DNA of 64,000 bases. Origin: Lachnospiraceae bacterium. Lineage in GTDB: Bacteria; Bacillota; Clostridia; Lachnospirales; Lachnospiraceae. The position numbers and the translations under genes are program-made. The notes beneath the pieces are model-generated. The model did not search any database, was not told where the DNA came from, and saw only the letters and a program-made list of their open reading frames with translations. How positions within the stretch are numbered: position 1 is the first letter of the stretch; each line of letters opens with the position of its first letter. Shown in pieces: positions 16,357 through 27,798 of this stretch. The DNA lies in assembly GCA_022647575.1 (NCBI GenBank), contig JALCKY010000002.1, forward strand, positions 248,001 to 312,000, written 5' to 3'.

Positions 16357-17239
16357 TTGCCGCCCTTTCTCCTCTCTTTGAAATCTGATGCACCATAAAA
16401 ATGAAGAGCAGGGAAATCAGGAAAAGCAGAAGGGCCATCGTCCAGAGTGCCGTGTTGTATTCCCCGCCTTCCATCGCTCCGCCCATGTCGGAGGCGATTG
16501 CCGCCGTCAGGTTCGTGGTCGGCGAAAGGATGCCCGCCGGAAAGGCTCTCGTTTTCCCGATAACCATCGCGACCGCCAGTGCTTCGCCGAAGGCTCTGGC
16601 CAGTCCCAGGATGATTCCTGTCAGGATGCCGGGTTTTGCAGCCGGAACCACGATCTGCCGGATGACCTGCCATCTCGTGGCTCCCATTCCGTAAGCTGCC
16701 TTGCGGCATTTATCATCGACGCCGCGGATGGCATCCACAGAAAGAGTCGTGATGGACGGGAAAATCATGATGGCCAGTACGATGCCGGCCGCCAGGACCG
16801 AAAAGCCCTGATTCAGACTGAATACTTTCTTGATGAATGGAACCAGAATGGTCAGTCCAATCCAGCCATAGACAACCGAGGGAATGCCTACGAAGATTTC
16901 CACCGCCGGTTTCAAAATCTGCGTTCCCCTCTTCGGTGCAATCTCCGTCATGAATACCGCGGCCGCAATCGAGAACGGAACGGCGATCAGGAGTGCCAGT
17001 CCGCAGACCAGAAGAGAACCGACAATGTACACGGCAGCACCGACCGTACCGCCTCCGGCTGAATCATCCGCCGGATTCCAGTTCGATGAAAACAGAAACT
17101 CCGGAATGCTGTGATGGTAAACCGTAAAGGTTCCTGCCCCTTTGCAGAAAAGGAACAGCCCGATGGAAATCGGAAGGACGATCATGAAGGCTCCGCAGAG
17201 AATCACGAAAAACTTCCAGACATTTTCTTTCCGTTTCAT
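16349..17239 (-). CDS. pstC: Phosphate ABC transporter permease PstC
   Basis: 296 residues with six membrane segments and the EAA-type loop GMGATRWQVIRQIVVPAAKPGI followed by ARAFGEALAVAMVIG. It starts four bases after pstS. Partner of PstA in the high-affinity phosphate channel. Confidence 0.93.
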   Translation of the reverse strand: MKRKENVWKFFVILCGAFMIVLPISIGLFLFCKGAGTFTVYHHSIPEFLFSSNWNPADDSAGGGTVGAAVYIVGSLLVCGLALLIAVPFSIAAAVFMTEIAPKRGTQILKPAVEIFVGIPSVVYGWIGLTILVPFIKKVFSLNQGFSVLAAGIVLAIMIFPSITTLSVDAIRGVDDKCRKAAYGMGATRWQVIRQIVVPAAKPGILTGIILGLARAFGEALAVAMVIGKTRAFPAGILSPTTNLTAAIASDMGGAMEGGEYNTALWTMALLLFLISLLFIFMVHQISKRGERAANG

Positions 17240-17242
17240 CGG

Positions 17243-18133
17243 TTATCTCTCCACCTTCATTTTGGAAGTCACGCAGTAACCGAGAGATTCCATCTTTGCG
17301 CCGTACGTATCGGACATGACATAGTCGATATAGGCTTTCACGGCATCCTTCGGTTCACCCTTCGTGTACATATGCTCATAACCCCAGACATTCCATTTTC
17401 CGCTGTAGGTATTCTCCAGAGTCGGTGCAACCCCGTCGATCGGCATCGCATCGACCGTACTGTTGCTGACCAGATAGGAAAGGGCGATATAGCCGATGGA
17501 ACCTTCCGTGCCTGCCACAGACTGAAGCAGGGTTCCTGAATCATCTGTTTCCAGAGCCGCATTCGAAGCTTCTTCCTGACCGCCCAGCGCATATTCCTTG
17601 AAAAGTGCACGGGTGCCGGAAGTCGTCGGACGCGTGACCAGTACAATCGCTTCATCTTTTCCGCCGACATCTTTCCAGTTCGTCGTCTTTCCCGTGAAAA
17701 TGGAAACCAACTGGTCGCTTGTCAGATTGCTGACGCCGCCTGCCGTAACATCCTTATTAACGATCGGGGCCATGGAAATGACGCATACTTTATGATCGAC
17801 CAGTTCCGCCGCCTGCGCAGCATCCAGTTTCTTCTCTGCGGCTACATCCGAATTTCCGATATCGACGGATCCGTCGTAGACCTGCTTGAGGCCCGTGCCG
17901 GAACCGCCGGCATTCATGGTCACGGAAACGTTCGGATACTGTGTCTTAAAAGAATCCGCCGCATCCTGTGCCAGCGGAAACAGGGCGGAGGATCCGGAGC
18001 CGGTCACAGTGCCGGTGAGATCCGAAGAGGCAGCCGCGGAAGAAGCATCCGCTCCCGAAACACTCCCGCATCCTGCCATGGAAAGAATCATCAGACCTGT
18101 CAGTGCCATTGCCAATACTTTTTTCATTTTCAT
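17243..18133 (-). CDS. pstS: Phosphate-binding lipoprotein PstS
   Basis: 296 residues; lipobox LSMAGC, then a type II binding fold with the PstS hallmarks TGSGSSALFPLAQ, NAGGSGTGLKQV and RPTTSGTRALFKEYALGG. AAGGAG precedes the ATG. The gene leads pstSCAB-phoU and is divergent from phoP, with Pho boxes between. Confidence 0.95.
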   Translation of the reverse strand: MKMKKVLAMALTGLMILSMAGCGSVSGADASSAAASSDLTGTVTGSGSSALFPLAQDAADSFKTQYPNVSVTMNAGGSGTGLKQVYDGSVDIGNSDVAAEKKLDAAQAAELVDHKVCVISMAPIVNKDVTAGGVSNLTSDQLVSIFTGKTTNWKDVGGKDEAIVLVTRPTTSGTRALFKEYALGGQEEASNAALETDDSGTLLQSVAGTEGSIGYIALSYLVSNSTVDAMPIDGVAPTLENTYSGKWNVWGYEHMYTKGEPKDAVKAYIDYVMSDTYGAKMESLGYCVTSKMKVER

Positions 18134-18233
18134 CTTAAAGAATCTCCTTCTTCATAAGAAATCTGTCTTCTGTTTTCTCTTTTTTAAACACCGCTATCAT
18201 ATCCCGGCTCTGACATTCCATCTATCACGCAAG

Positions 18234-18261
18234 GGTTAAAGTTCTGTAAGATTTCGGTAAA
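18234..18261 (-). promoter_or_regulatory. Pho box array for pstS
   Basis: On the minus strand, TTTACC (18261-18256), CTTACA (18250-18245) and TTAACC (18239-18234) recur every 11 bases. This matches the TT(A/T)ACA repeats bound by PhoP dimers in Gram-positives. A weak -10 (TAGAT) lies about ten bases downstream. Confidence 0.65.
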
Positions 18262-18271
18262 GCCGCAGGAT

Positions 18272-18326
18272 TTAACATGGATTTGACAATTCCTTCCTTC
18301 CGTATTTTACAAAGCGGCTTTATAAT
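18272..18326 (+). promoter_or_regulatory. Pho box array and promoter of phoP-phoR
   Basis: TTAACA (18272), TTGACA (18283), TTCCTT (18294) and TTTTAC (18305) begin at exact 11-base intervals, and TATAAT (18321-18326) follows the last one by ten bases. The array takes the place of a normal -35, as in PhoP-activated promoters, so the two-component system probably activates itself. Confidence 0.7.
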
Positions 18327-18349
18327 GAAGCTGAAATGGAGGAATCCTC

Positions 18350-19036
18350 ATGATTTACTGTGTGGAAGATGACCCGAACATCCGCGATCTGATTGTCTAC
18401 ACTCTGAAAGGAAGCGGTTTTGAGGCACGCGGTTTTGAAGACGCTGCCCTGTTCCGGTCAGCACTGAAAGATCCTTTTCCGGAACTGATTCTTCTGGACA
18501 TTATGCTGCCCGGTGAAGACGGCCTTTCCGTCCTCTCGGATTTAAAGCGCAGCCCGGACACGCAGAATATCCCAGTCATTCTGGTAACAGCCAGGGGTTC
18601 TGAATACGATAAAGTCACGGGACTGGATTCCGGTGCGGACGACTATATTGCCAAGCCTTTCGGCATGATGGAATTTGTTTCGCGTGTCAAGGCGGTCCTG
18701 CGCAGGGCAAGCCTGAAAATCGGCGGTCACTCCCGCCAGATTCTTTCCTGCGGACCTCTCCGGCTGGATACCGGACGTCACAGCGTCACGGCAGACGGCA
18801 GGGAAATCATCCTGACCTACAAGGAATTTGAGCTTCTCCGTTATCTTCTGAACAACCGGGGCATCGTCATTTCACGCGATACCCTTCTTTCCAGTATCTG
18901 GGGCTATTCCTTCAACGGCGAGACCCGCACTGTCGACGTTCACGTCCGGACGCTTCGTCAGAAGCTCGGCTCCTGCGGCAGCATGATCGAGACCGTGCGC
19001 GGCATCGGCTACCGCATCGGAGACCGTCCGGCATGA
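18350..19036 (+). CDS. phoP: Phosphate response regulator, OmpR/PhoB family
   Basis: 228 residues. The receiver domain has acidic pocket ED, the phosphorylation site LLDIMLPGEDG, VTARGS and KPFGMMEF; the C-terminal winged helix ends in TVDVHVRTLRQKLG and VRGIGYRIG. It should bind the Pho boxes upstream of itself and of pstS. The 3' end overlaps phoR by four bases. Confidence 0.9.
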   Translation: MIYCVEDDPNIRDLIVYTLKGSGFEARGFEDAALFRSALKDPFPELILLDIMLPGEDGLSVLSDLKRSPDTQNIPVILVTARGSEYDKVTGLDSGADDYIAKPFGMMEFVSRVKAVLRRASLKIGGHSRQILSCGPLRLDTGRHSVTADGREIILTYKEFELLRYLLNNRGIVISRDTLLSSIWGYSFNGETRTVDVHVRTLRQKLGSCGSMIETVRGIGYRIGDRPA

Positions 19037-20697
19037 AGTCCATGAGAAAGCAGCTGTTCCTCACGGTCAGCCTTCTAATCATCTGTGCGGTTCTGGCCAT
19101 CACTGTCTTTTCCGCCTGCGTCGGTTATTCCTCGCTTTACTCCGCGATGTGCACGAAAGTGAGAAATGAAGCTGCCCTCATTTCCCGTTCCGTCAATGAT
19201 GCCGGCGAAAGTTATCTGACGGAAGAAATCGGAAGCGCCACCGACTGCCGCATCACGCTGATCGATACCGACGGTACCGTTCTTTTCGACTCCTATGCAA
19301 AAGACACCGCTTCTCTTGAAAACCATGCTTCCCGTACCGAGGTACAGGAAGCGCTGAAAAACGGCACCGGCGAATCTACCCGCCACTCCGTGACCATCGA
19401 CAAAACATCCTATTATTATGCCGTGCGGCTGGACAGCGGAAAAGTGCTGCGGGTGGCCGGCACGGTCGATTCCGTCCTTCAGCTTTTTCTCAATGAGTTC
19501 CTCTGGATTCTTCTCTTCACGGCAGTTCTGCTTGCCGCCGCACTTTTCATGACAGGGAAGATGACCGGAAAAATCGTTGCCCCCATCAACAGTCTCAATC
19601 TGGACCAGCCGATGTGCAACAGCGTTTACAGTGAGATCCGTCCGCTGATCTGCCGTATCGACGAACAGAATGAAACGATCCGGAAACAGGTGGCGGACAT
19701 CAGCCGGAGCCGCGAAGAATATCTTGCCGTCACGGAAAATATGCAGGACGGGCTCATTGTCACAAACAGAAAGGCCGTCCTCTCCATGAACCGTGCCGCG
19801 ATGCGGTTTTTCCATGTAAAGCTTTCCGATGTCGAAGGCCGGAACCTTCTCACGCTCAGCCGCGAACCGGCACTCGGCGATGCCTGGAATGCCGCGCTTT
19901 CCGGAAAGCATTACGACTCGCCGTTTGAAATGGAAGGCAGGGTCTATGAACTGCTCGGGAATCCCGTCCTGATCGACGGACAGATACACGGCGCCGTGCT
20001 CCTGATGCTGGACATCACGGAAAAACAGCAGACCGAAAAGATGCGGCGTGAATTCACCGCCAATGTATCCCATGAGCTGAAAACGCCGCTGATGTCGATT
20101 TCCGGCTATGCGGAACTGATTGAGACGGGAATGGCCAAGAAGAAAGACATCCCGGAATTTGCCGGGAAGATCAGAAGTGAATCTGCGCGCCTGACCTCAT
20201 TGGTCGAAGATATCATCCGCCTGTCCGAGCTGGACGAAAAAAAAGAAGCCGGCGATGAAATCGCCGACCTCCTGGAAATTGCAGAAGAAGCCAAAGACAA
20301 TCTGAATTTCACGGCTCACCGGTTTGGCATTTCCCTTTCCGTCAGCGGAAATTCGGAAATCCTGCACGGCAGCCGCTCTCTTCTTTATGAAATGATCCGG
20401 AACCTGATTGACAACGGTATCCGCTACAATACATCCGGAGGATATGTACGGACGACCGTCGGTGATAAGGACGGCCATCCTTTCGTATCCGTCGAAGACA
20501 ACGGCATCGGAATCCCGGATGAGGATAAGGACCGCATCTTCGAACGCTTTTACCGCGTCGATAAAAGCCATTCCCGGGCAACAGGCGGAACCGGTCTCGG
20601 GCTTTCCATTGTCAAGCACGCTGTCCTTCTCCACAAGGGCACGATCCATGTGGACAGCCGCATCGGAGAAGGAACCGCGATTACCATTGATTTTTAG
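19033..20697 (+). CDS. phoR: Phosphate sensor histidine kinase
   Basis: 554 residues: two membrane segments (about 7-30 and 155-177) around an extracytoplasmic domain, a PAS-like region, HisKA with [13 protein letters not shown], and HATPase with [20 protein letters not shown] and [12 protein letters not shown]. Closest to PhoR/WalK-type kinases, and its position beside pstS fixes the phosphate role. Overlap with phoP indicates co-translation. Confidence 0.88.
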   Translation: MKSMRKQLFLTVSLLIICAVLAITVFSACVGYSSLYSAMCTKVRNEAALISRSVNDAGESYLTEEIGSATDCRITLIDTDGTVLFDSYAKDTASLENHASRTEVQEALKNGTGESTRHSVTIDKTSYYYAVRLDSGKVLRVAGTVDSVLQLFLNEFLWILLFTAVLLAAALFMTGKMTGKIVAPINSLNLDQPMCNSVYSEIRPLICRIDEQNETIRKQVADISRSREEYLAVTENMQDGLIVTNRKAVLSMNRAAMRFFHVKLSDVEGRNLLTLSREPALGDAWNAALSGKHYDSPFEMEGRVYELLGNPVLIDGQIHGAVLLMLDITEKQQTEKMRREFTANVSHELKTPLMSISGYAELIETGMAKKKDIPEFAGKIRSESARLTSLVEDIIRLSELDEKKEAGDEIADLLEIAEEAKDNLNFTAHRFGISLSVSGNSEILHGSRSLLYEMIRNLIDNGIRYNTSGGYVRTTVGDKDGHPFVSVEDNGIGIPDEDKDRIFERFYRVDKSHSRATGGTGLGLSIVKHAVLLHKGTIHVDSRIGEGTAITIDF

Positions 20698-21842
20698 GAA
20701 GCGGAAGAAGCAGTTGATGCTGCGGTCGATGCTGCAGCTGATGCCGCGGTCGACGCCGTGCTTTCAACTTCCGTAACCTTTGCCTTCTGTACCATCAGAT
20801 CATAGGCTGTATAATAGCTCACGGTGATGTCGATCATCTGCTCCGAAATTCCAGCGGCTGCAGCGTCGCTCTCCGTCGAATAGCCTGAGGCAGTAAGAAC
20901 AGCCGACAGGATATTCTGATATTCATCGCTGTCCGTCGTGACGCCTTCGGCATCCATGATGGCCTTGGACATCAGATAGCTCTTCGTATTGATCTTTGCC
21001 TGTTCCTCGTCGGTCGTCGTGATTCCTGCTGCTGCCTTATAAGACGATGCATCCATGCTGTAGGTCGATGCATAGTAGCTGTAAGCCGCAGCAACCTGGG
21101 TTGTCCAGAGGTCGACAATGTCCTTCGGATATTTCAGGACTGTGGAATCTTCCGCGATGTACGACCAGGGATCCGCTTTCACTTTATTGATCGTAACGGT
21201 GAACTCGGCTGCCTTTCCTGCCAGTTCCGTCTTGTCATAGTTTGACGGGAAGGTAACATTCACGGTAACGGTCTCGCCTTTTTTATGGCCGATCAGCTGA
21301 TCTTCGAAACCGTCGATAAACTTGTTCGAACCGATCGTCAGATCAGTTCCCGTGGCGGATCCGCCGTCAAATGCCGTGCCGTCAATCTTTCCGACATAAT
21401 CGATATTGGCAGTCATGCCGTTCTCAATTGCCGTATCATCCGGATAAATGAAAGTATAACTGGAAATATCGGAGACAATGGCCGGCGTGCCGGTATCCGT
21501 GCTGCTGTCGGAGGAAGAAGCGGAAACCGTCTTCTCAAGCGTCAGCCCTGTCCAGCCGCCCAGTTTGATAAAATTGGAAATGCCCTTGTCTTCAATGGTT
21601 TCATCAACCGTTTCTGCCGCCAGATCAGCATTCGAATCCGTGGAAGCACCCGATGCCGTCGAATCCGATGTACCGGACGATCCTGCCGTTCCGGAAGCAG
21701 ACGAATCTGCCGTCGCACTTCCGCAGGCTGCCAGTGAAAGCGTCATTGCCATGATTCCGGCAAGGAGAAGGCAGAGAAGGATGCGCGGCATCCCGGTTTT
21801 CTTTGCGTCATGATTTGTTTTCCTCATTTTTTCCATTCTCAT
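20694..21842 (-). CDS. Lipoprotein with trigger-factor-like FKBP prolyl isomerase domain
   Basis: 382 residues: signal peptide and lipobox LSLAAC, a Ser/Ala/Thr-rich spacer of about 45 residues, then an FKBP-type domain ([20 protein letters not shown] ... [17 protein letters not shown]) most like that of trigger factor, and a helical C-terminal part ending in an Ala/Ser tail. Likely an extracytoplasmic folding factor. The start overlaps the alpha-glycosidase stop (ATGA), so the two are co-translated. The 3' end overlaps the convergent phoR end by four bases. Confidence 0.75.
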   Translation of the reverse strand: MRMEKMRKTNHDAKKTGMPRILLCLLLAGIMAMTLSLAACGSATADSSASGTAGSSGTSDSTASGASTDSNADLAAETVDETIEDKGISNFIKLGGWTGLTLEKTVSASSSDSSTDTGTPAIVSDISSYTFIYPDDTAIENGMTANIDYVGKIDGTAFDGGSATGTDLTIGSNKFIDGFEDQLIGHKKGETVTVNVTFPSNYDKTELAGKAAEFTVTINKVKADPWSYIAEDSTVLKYPKDIVDLWTTQVAAAYSYYASTYSMDASSYKAAAGITTTDEEQAKINTKSYLMSKAIMDAEGVTTDSDEYQNILSAVLTASGYSTESDAAAAGISEQMIDITVSYYTAYDLMVQKAKVTEVESTASTAASAAASTAASTASSAS

Positions 21843-23962
21843 TTTTCCCTTTTCTTAAATACATTTTTCAGCAGTGATGTTTCTTCTTCAGGTTCTTTTC
21901 GATATAGAATAATCGCCTCGTAAGGCGCCATATCCAGTGTCAGGATTCCATTGAGGACATGATAGCGGTCATCCTCGTCCGTAAAACCGTCCTCCGTCGT
22001 TTTCAGCAGGGAAACCATTTCCGAATCCGTATCCTTCGGCACGCCGATTTCCCAGCACGGGATTTCAACGGCAAGAGGATCTTCTCCGGAATTGACCGCC
22101 ACGATTACCTGTTCGGTATCCGTAAAACGGCCGTAGCTGATGGAATGATATCCTCCGCCCAGTTCCTTCAGGGAGCCGGTCAGAAGCGGTGCGCATCCGT
22201 GATGCACGCGGATGACGCTGCGGTAAAACTCAATCAGGTCCCTGTTTTCATTTCCCCAGGGATAGGTACGGCGGTTGTCCGGATCCGTGAATCCGACCAC
22301 CCCGGCTTCATCTCCGTAGTAAATAGTCGGTGCGCCCGGCCATGTCATCTGGATGACTGCTGCCGCACGGAGCACCGAAACGCGGATATCCCTGCCGGCT
22401 TCTTCCGATCCGAGCTGTGCGACGCGGCCTACTTTATGATTCGTCCTGGTCAGGAACCGGCTGTGGTCATGGTTGTCCAGTTCATTCATGGAAACGAAAA
22501 GCGAATTGCCCATGAACTCTGCCATGTGCGTGCGCATCGCCCCGATGAAGGCTTCGCCGTTCCCCAGAAGATCTTCACGGAATTCATCGCTGTGCTTTTC
22601 CATGCCGGTCAGGAACCAGGAAACAGGTTCCATGAACGCATCGTAGTTCATGACCGTATCCCACTGATCGCCGCGAAGCCATTCCGAAGCGTCTCCGTAA
22701 TGTTCCGCCAGGATAATCGCATCCGGGTTCGCACTCTTGACCGCCTGGCGGAATTTTTTCCAGAATTGATGGTTGTAGTCCTGACTGTACCCCAGATCGG
22801 CCGCTACGTCAAGCCTCCACCCATCCGCACAGTACGGAGGACTGACCCATTTCCGTCCGATATTCAGGATATATTCTTCCAGCCGGGGCGAGGCTTCGTA
22901 ATGCAGCTTCGGCAGCGTGCCGTGCTGCCACCATCCGTCGTAAAACTCATTGTACGGCCAGGCATGCTCGTTGTTGAATTTGAAAAAGGAATGATACGGG
23001 CTTTCGGCTTCCACGTAGGCGCCCTTTGCATAGCCGGGTTCATTTTCATAAATACGCTCGCGGTCCAACCATTTGTTGAAGGAACCGCAGTGGTTGAACA
23101 CGCCGTCGAGGATGACCTTCATTCCCCGCTTATGGACCTCTTCCACGAACTGGGCAAAGAAACGGTCGGAGGCATCCAGGTTGACCGGATCGGTGGTCCG
23201 GCAGATGTATCTTTTTGCGTCCCGGTTATCGGTATCCCCTTCCGGCAGAAGGTCTCCTTCATCTTTGATGATCTTCGCCAGATGCGGATCGATGTGATCG
23301 TAATCCTGCGTGTCATACTTATGATTGGACGGGGAAACAAAGATCGGATTGAAATAAAGCACATCCACGCCGAGGTTTTTCAGATAGTCCAGCCTGTCAC
23401 AGACTCCCTGCAGGTCCCCGCCGTAAAAGCGGAAGACATCCATATTCGTCGGAAGCGCATTCCAGTCGGTTACCTGCTGCGAACGCTCGCCCAGGTACAT
23501 GTATTCCCCGGACAGCACGTCGTTTCCCCTGTCTCCGTTGCAGAAGCGGTCCGTGTAGATCTGATACATGACCGCTCCGCGCGCCCACGCCGGCACGGAA
23601 AAACCGGGGACGATGCGAAAGGCATAAGCATCGCTCAGCTCGCGCGTCACTCCGAGCTTGTTGTAAAAGCAGTTCATTTCCCCGACAATGATTTCAAAAT
23701 AATAGCTGATGGTTTCAGTGCCGACCGTGATGTTCGCTTCGTAATAATCAAAGCCGTCCCTGCTTTCCGTAAGGTGCATCGGAAGGCGGAGAGACCCGCT
23801 GATCAGAAAAACCTCATCGACATTATTCTTGAGAGTTCGGATGCGGATGGCGGTTTCGTCACCCTCCTTTGGTTCAAACGGCCTGCGGTAATACGGCGTT
23901 TCATCGCTGAAAACCGCACGGCGGCTGAAAACAGGACGCATCCCGGTTACATATTCATTCAT
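21839..23962 (-). CDS. GH13 alpha-glycosidase (neopullulanase/cyclomaltodextrinase type)
   Basis: About 707 residues. An N-terminal CBM34-like beta domain is followed by the (beta/alpha)8 barrel with conserved regions: [18 protein letters not shown] (nucleophile Asp), ILAEHYGD (acid Glu) and [10 protein letters not shown] (transition-state Asp). No signal peptide, so it acts on intracellular maltodextrins, which fits with malQ upstream. The ATG at 23962 is chosen because the longer frame lies inside ftsH; the gap from the ftsH stop is 16 bases. Confidence 0.88.
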   Translation of the reverse strand: MNEYVTGMRPVFSRRAVFSDETPYYRRPFEPKEGDETAIRIRTLKNNVDEVFLISGSLRLPMHLTESRDGFDYYEANITVGTETISYYFEIIVGEMNCFYNKLGVTRELSDAYAFRIVPGFSVPAWARGAVMYQIYTDRFCNGDRGNDVLSGEYMYLGERSQQVTDWNALPTNMDVFRFYGGDLQGVCDRLDYLKNLGVDVLYFNPIFVSPSNHKYDTQDYDHIDPHLAKIIKDEGDLLPEGDTDNRDAKRYICRTTDPVNLDASDRFFAQFVEEVHKRGMKVILDGVFNHCGSFNKWLDRERIYENEPGYAKGAYVEAESPYHSFFKFNNEHAWPYNEFYDGWWQHGTLPKLHYEASPRLEEYILNIGRKWVSPPYCADGWRLDVAADLGYSQDYNHQFWKKFRQAVKSANPDAIILAEHYGDASEWLRGDQWDTVMNYDAFMEPVSWFLTGMEKHSDEFREDLLGNGEAFIGAMRTHMAEFMGNSLFVSMNELDNHDHSRFLTRTNHKVGRVAQLGSEEAGRDIRVSVLRAAAVIQMTWPGAPTIYYGDEAGVVGFTDPDNRRTYPWGNENRDLIEFYRSVIRVHHGCAPLLTGSLKELGGGYHSISYGRFTDTEQVIVAVNSGEDPLAVEIPCWEIGVPKDTDSEMVSLLKTTEDGFTDEDDRYHVLNGILTLDMAPYEAIILYRKEPEEETSLLKNVFKKREK

Positions 23963-23978
23963 TTCTTCCCATGTCCTG

Positions 23979-25793
23979 TCATTCGAAAAGCGCTTCAAAT
24001 TCACTTCTGTTAATCTTCTCTTTCTCCAGCAGCAGCGCAGCGCACCTGTCGAGGACATCGCGGTGTTCCGTAATAATCTTCTTTGCGTCCGCATAGCAGC
24101 GGTCAATAATCGACCGGACTTCCCCGTCGATGGCATCCGCTACATGCTCACTGTAATTTCTGGTCTTTTCCCAGTCACGTCCGAGAAAGACCTCGTCTGA
24201 ATCATCATCGTAAGAAACCAGGCCGAGCTTTTCGGACATGCCGTATTTGGTAACCATTGCCTTGGCTGTTGCCGTCGCCGTCTTGATATCCTGCGAAGCT
24301 CCGGTCGTGATGTCGTCGAAGACCAGTTCCTCGGCGACGCGGCCGCCCAGTCCCACGGTAATGTTCTGAAGCATCTTGCCGCGCGTATTGAACAGCTCAT
24401 CCCTTTCGGGCAGCGGCATGGTATATCCTGCCGCACCGATTCCGGTCGGGATGATGGAAACCGAATAGACCGGGCCCACATCCGGAAGCACGTGGAACAG
24501 AATCGCATGTCCCGCTTCATGATAGGCAGTGATTCTCTTATCCTTGTCGGAAATGACCTTGCTTCTCTTCTCTGCCCCGATGCCGACCTTGATAAAGGCG
24601 GAACGGATATCTTCCTGGACAATGTAGCCTCTCCCGGACTTCGCGGAATAGATTGCCGCCTCGTTCAGGAGATTTTCAAGATCCGCACCCGTAAAGCCGG
24701 CTGTGGTCTGGGCAATCTGCTTCAGATCCACATCCTCGCCGAGCGGCTTGTTCTTGGCATGGACATGAAGAATTTCTTCCCGTCCTTTGACATCCGGCAT
24801 GCCGACCGCCACTTTGCGGTCAAAGCGTCCCGGACGCAGAATAGCCGGATCCAGAATGTCGACGCGGTTGGTCGCTGCCATGACAATGATGCCTTCGTTG
24901 ACGCCGAAGCCATCCATTTCCACGAGGAGCTGATTCAGCGTCTGCTCCCGTTCATCATGTCCGCCGCCGATGCCGGCGCCTCTTCTGCGCGCGACTGCAT
25001 CGATTTCATCAATAAAGACAATGCACGGATGATTCTTCTTCGCGTCTTCAAACAAGTCACGGACGCGGCTGGCTCCGACGCCGACAAACATCTCGACGAA
25101 ATCCGAGCCGGAAATGGAAAAGAACGGAACGCCGGCTTCACCGGCAACCGCCTTGGCAATCAGTGTCTTCCCGGTTCCGGGAGGCCCCACCAGAAGGACG
25201 CCCTTCGGAATCCTGGCGCCGACTTTCGTATATTTTCCGGGATCCTTCAGGAAATCGACAATCTCCTCAAGATCCTGCTTTTCCTCTTCCAGTCCGGCAA
25301 CATCTTTAAAGGTAACCTGCTTGTCGATGTTCGTGGAAAGATGGGCGCGGCTCTTCCCGAAATTCATCATCTGGGAATTCACCCCACCGCCCTGCTGCCG
25401 CGTCAGCATCATCATGAAAATGATCATCATGACGGCCATCAGCACGACCGGAAGCAGAACCGTCAGCAGGATGCTCTGCTGCGGCACATCCGAAACCGTA
25501 ACCGCGACATTGCTGTAATTCTGAAGTTCTTTCTGGATATCCCGGACATCCGTCACGTTGAACTGGCCCGTAGAGCCGTCCGTCAGCGTCACGACGATCT
25601 GTCCCGTCGGAACCTCTGAATTCTGTTTGATGTTCACCGCCGAGACGGTATTGTCATCAAGTGCTTTTTCAAACTGCTCGTAGCTGTAGGTAAGATTCCT
25701 TGCTGTCTGCGTTGAGACGTAATAGTATCCGGCAATCAGTACGGCTATCAGGGCAAGATAAATCCAAATCGATCTTGCTGGTCTTTGATTCAT
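23979..25793 (-). CDS. ftsH: ATP-dependent zinc metalloprotease FtsH
   Basis: 604 residues: two membrane segments bracket an extracytoplasmic domain, then the AAA module ([17 protein letters not shown], second region of homology [18 protein letters not shown]) and the zinc peptidase HEAGH. Membrane protein quality control. Overlaps hpt by four bases; tilS-hpt-ftsH order is the classical Firmicute one. Confidence 0.97.
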   Translation of the reverse strand: MNQRPARSIWIYLALIAVLIAGYYYVSTQTARNLTYSYEQFEKALDDNTVSAVNIKQNSEVPTGQIVVTLTDGSTGQFNVTDVRDIQKELQNYSNVAVTVSDVPQQSILLTVLLPVVLMAVMMIIFMMMLTRQQGGGVNSQMMNFGKSRAHLSTNIDKQVTFKDVAGLEEEKQDLEEIVDFLKDPGKYTKVGARIPKGVLLVGPPGTGKTLIAKAVAGEAGVPFFSISGSDFVEMFVGVGASRVRDLFEDAKKNHPCIVFIDEIDAVARRRGAGIGGGHDEREQTLNQLLVEMDGFGVNEGIIVMAATNRVDILDPAILRPGRFDRKVAVGMPDVKGREEILHVHAKNKPLGEDVDLKQIAQTTAGFTGADLENLLNEAAIYSAKSGRGYIVQEDIRSAFIKVGIGAEKRSKVISDKDKRITAYHEAGHAILFHVLPDVGPVYSVSIIPTGIGAAGYTMPLPERDELFNTRGKMLQNITVGLGGRVAEELVFDDITTGASQDIKTATATAKAMVTKYGMSEKLGLVSYDDDSDEVFLGRDWEKTRNYSEHVADAIDGEVRSIIDRCYADAKKIITEHRDVLDRCAALLLEKEKINRSEFEALFE

Positions 25794-26317
25794 GACTCCA
25801 CGACTCCGATGTAAGGAAGATTTCGGTATTCCTGTTCAAAATCCATGCCGCAGCCGACGACAAACCTGTCCTCGATTTTAAAACCGATATAGTCGACATT
25901 TACTTCCACCTCGCGGCGGGACGGCTTATCCAGCAGCGTGCAGAGCTTCAGGGACGCCGGATTCCTGTCCTGCATGATTCCCATCAGGTATGCCAGCGTA
26001 CGGCCGGAATCGATGATGTCTTCCACCACGATGACATCCCTGCCTTCCAGCGATTCATCCAGGTCCTTGACGATACGGACAACGCCGCTGGACTTGGTAT
26101 CATTTCCGTAACTGGAAACCGACATGAAATCCAGGGAAACCGGAATGTCCTGTGAAATGCGTTTGGAAAGCGCCGTCATGAAATAAACGCCGCCCTTGAG
26201 GACGCAAAGCATATGGATTTTCTTTCCGGCATAATCACGGCTGATCTGTTCTCCGAGTTCACGGACACGTCTGTCGATTTCTTCTTCTGAAATCATGACA
26301 TTGATTTTAACGCCCAT
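25790..26317 (-). CDS. hpt: Hypoxanthine phosphoribosyltransferase
   Basis: 175 residues with the PRPP-binding motif [17 protein letters not shown] and the purine-specific end [31 protein letters not shown]. Salvages hypoxanthine and guanine to IMP and GMP. It overlaps the tilS end by 11 bases and has GGAGG before the ATG. Confidence 0.95.
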   Translation of the reverse strand: MGVKINVMISEEEIDRRVRELGEQISRDYAGKKIHMLCVLKGGVYFMTALSKRISQDIPVSLDFMSVSSYGNDTKSSGVVRIVKDLDESLEGRDVIVVEDIIDSGRTLAYLMGIMQDRNPASLKLCTLLDKPSRREVEVNVDYIGFKIEDRFVVGCGMDFEQEYRNLPYIGVVES

Positions 26318-27719
26318 TGCTCATCCTCCTGACAGATAATTTTAAAATGTGTTTGGTTTCCGGCTTGATTTTATAAGTCTCGCCGAGCCGCCTGCCGAGG
26401 ACCCAGACAATTTCATGGCCGTCCGCCAGCAGAAGCATTTCCCCGCGGGCTTCCCGCGGAATTTTCTCATCAATGAACCAGTCGGAAAGGCTTTTTTTTC
26501 GCCCATCCTGCGTAACCGTCAGAACATCGCCCTTTTCTCTGGTCCGGATAATAAGAGTATCTTTTATTGTATCATAATCAATCCATTTCGTACACTTTTT
26601 TTCCGGGACGGGATCCGGCGCCTTTTCCGCAAAAGATGCCGTGATTCTCATGCTGCCTGCCAGGACAGACGACGGGATCTTCAGGACTGCACCGCCGTTC
26701 TTCTCTTCCGGCATCCTGCCTGCCCTGCCGATCAGGACTCCTTCATAAGTCCGTTCGGCCTTCAGGCCGTAAGGCAGATCCGTCTGCCGGCCGACCTGTT
26801 TTTCTGCCAGGGAAAGAACTGCATCGATGTGTTCCCTTGTAATATCCTTCAGGGAAAGAGTCAGCTCCGACACCGTCAGACGCACGATTTCCGTCTGCAT
26901 CATTTTCGACTCATTCCGGAACAGTCCCGCATCCAGAAGGATTCCGTTCTTTTTCTTTCTGACATACTGCTTTCTGCGTTTCCCTGCTTCTTCTCCGATA
27001 AAGGCCAGCGCTTCACGCACCCGGTCCGCCGTCTCCGCAAAATGCTCCGATGCCGCCGAATTGATTTCCGAATTCAGATACGGAAGGATATGGTGGCGGA
27101 TCCTGTTTCTTGCATAGGCATCTTCTTCGTTTGAAGAATCGGTCCGGTATCCGATGCCGTTCCGTTCAAGAAAGGCTTCGATTTCCTTCCGCGTCGTGCC
27201 CAGCAGGGGACGGATGACATTTCCGCGCACGGGCCTGAGCGAGGCAAGTCCGGCCAGCCCTGTTCCCCTGGAAAGATTGAGGAGCATGGTCTCCGCGACA
27301 TCGTCCGCCTGATGCGCCAGTGCCAGCTTCGTGCACCGGTCGTCATTCATGCATTTCAGAAATGCCCTGCGCCGCACCTCGCGCCCGGCTTCCTCCACGG
27401 TCATTTTTTCGTCTTTGGCGATCTTCGGGACATCGAACCCGAAAAACCGGAAAGGAATGTTCCATTTCCCGCAGCAGTTTTTGACGAAAGCTGCATCGTC
27501 CTCCGCTTCTTTCCCGCGGATTCCGTGTCCTACGTGAACGGCAAATAAGTCAGCCCCGTACTCTGCAGCGATTTCCTTCAGCACAAAAAGAAGGCATACC
27601 GAATCCGGCCCGCCGGAAACACCGACGGCTATTCGGTCGCCTTTCTTCAGCATTTTATTCTCCCGGATATAGGCACGGATCGTCTGCAGGAACGGATCCG
27701 TCTTTCTTTTTGAAGGCAT
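26307..27719 (-). CDS. tilS: tRNA(Ile)-lysidine synthetase
   Basis: 470 residues; PP-loop motif GVSGGPDS at residues about 33-40 and a C-terminal TilS domain (RTREKGDVLTV...KKSLSDWFIDEKIPREARG). Converts C34 of the CAU-anticodon tRNA to lysidine so that it reads AUA. The start at 27719 keeps the N-terminal helix seen in other TilS proteins; an ATG at 27653 has a better ribosome binding site (GGGAG) but would remove it. Confidence 0.95.
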   Translation of the reverse strand: MPSKRKTDPFLQTIRAYIRENKMLKKGDRIAVGVSGGPDSVCLLFVLKEIAAEYGADLFAVHVGHGIRGKEAEDDAAFVKNCCGKWNIPFRFFGFDVPKIAKDEKMTVEEAGREVRRRAFLKCMNDDRCTKLALAHQADDVAETMLLNLSRGTGLAGLASLRPVRGNVIRPLLGTTRKEIEAFLERNGIGYRTDSSNEEDAYARNRIRHHILPYLNSEINSAASEHFAETADRVREALAFIGEEAGKRRKQYVRKKKNGILLDAGLFRNESKMMQTEIVRLTVSELTLSLKDITREHIDAVLSLAEKQVGRQTDLPYGLKAERTYEGVLIGRAGRMPEEKNGGAVLKIPSSVLAGSMRITASFAEKAPDPVPEKKCTKWIDYDTIKDTLIIRTREKGDVLTVTQDGRKKSLSDWFIDEKIPREARGEMLLLADGHEIVWVLGRRLGETYKIKPETKHILKLSVRRMSNGR

Positions 27720-27733
27720 ACTTACATTCTAGC

Positions 27734-27781
27734 AAATAAAAATGCCATGTCCAATAAAATCGGCCCATGGCATCGTTTTTT
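27734..27781. terminator. Bidirectional-looking terminator between ftsB and tilS
   Basis: ATGCCATG/CATGGCAT stem with TTTTTATTT on the minus side and TTTTTT on the plus side. It should end part of the ftsB transcripts and lower expression of tilS-hpt-ftsH. Confidence 0.6.
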
Positions 27782-27798
27782 CACGAAATGTTCACTTT

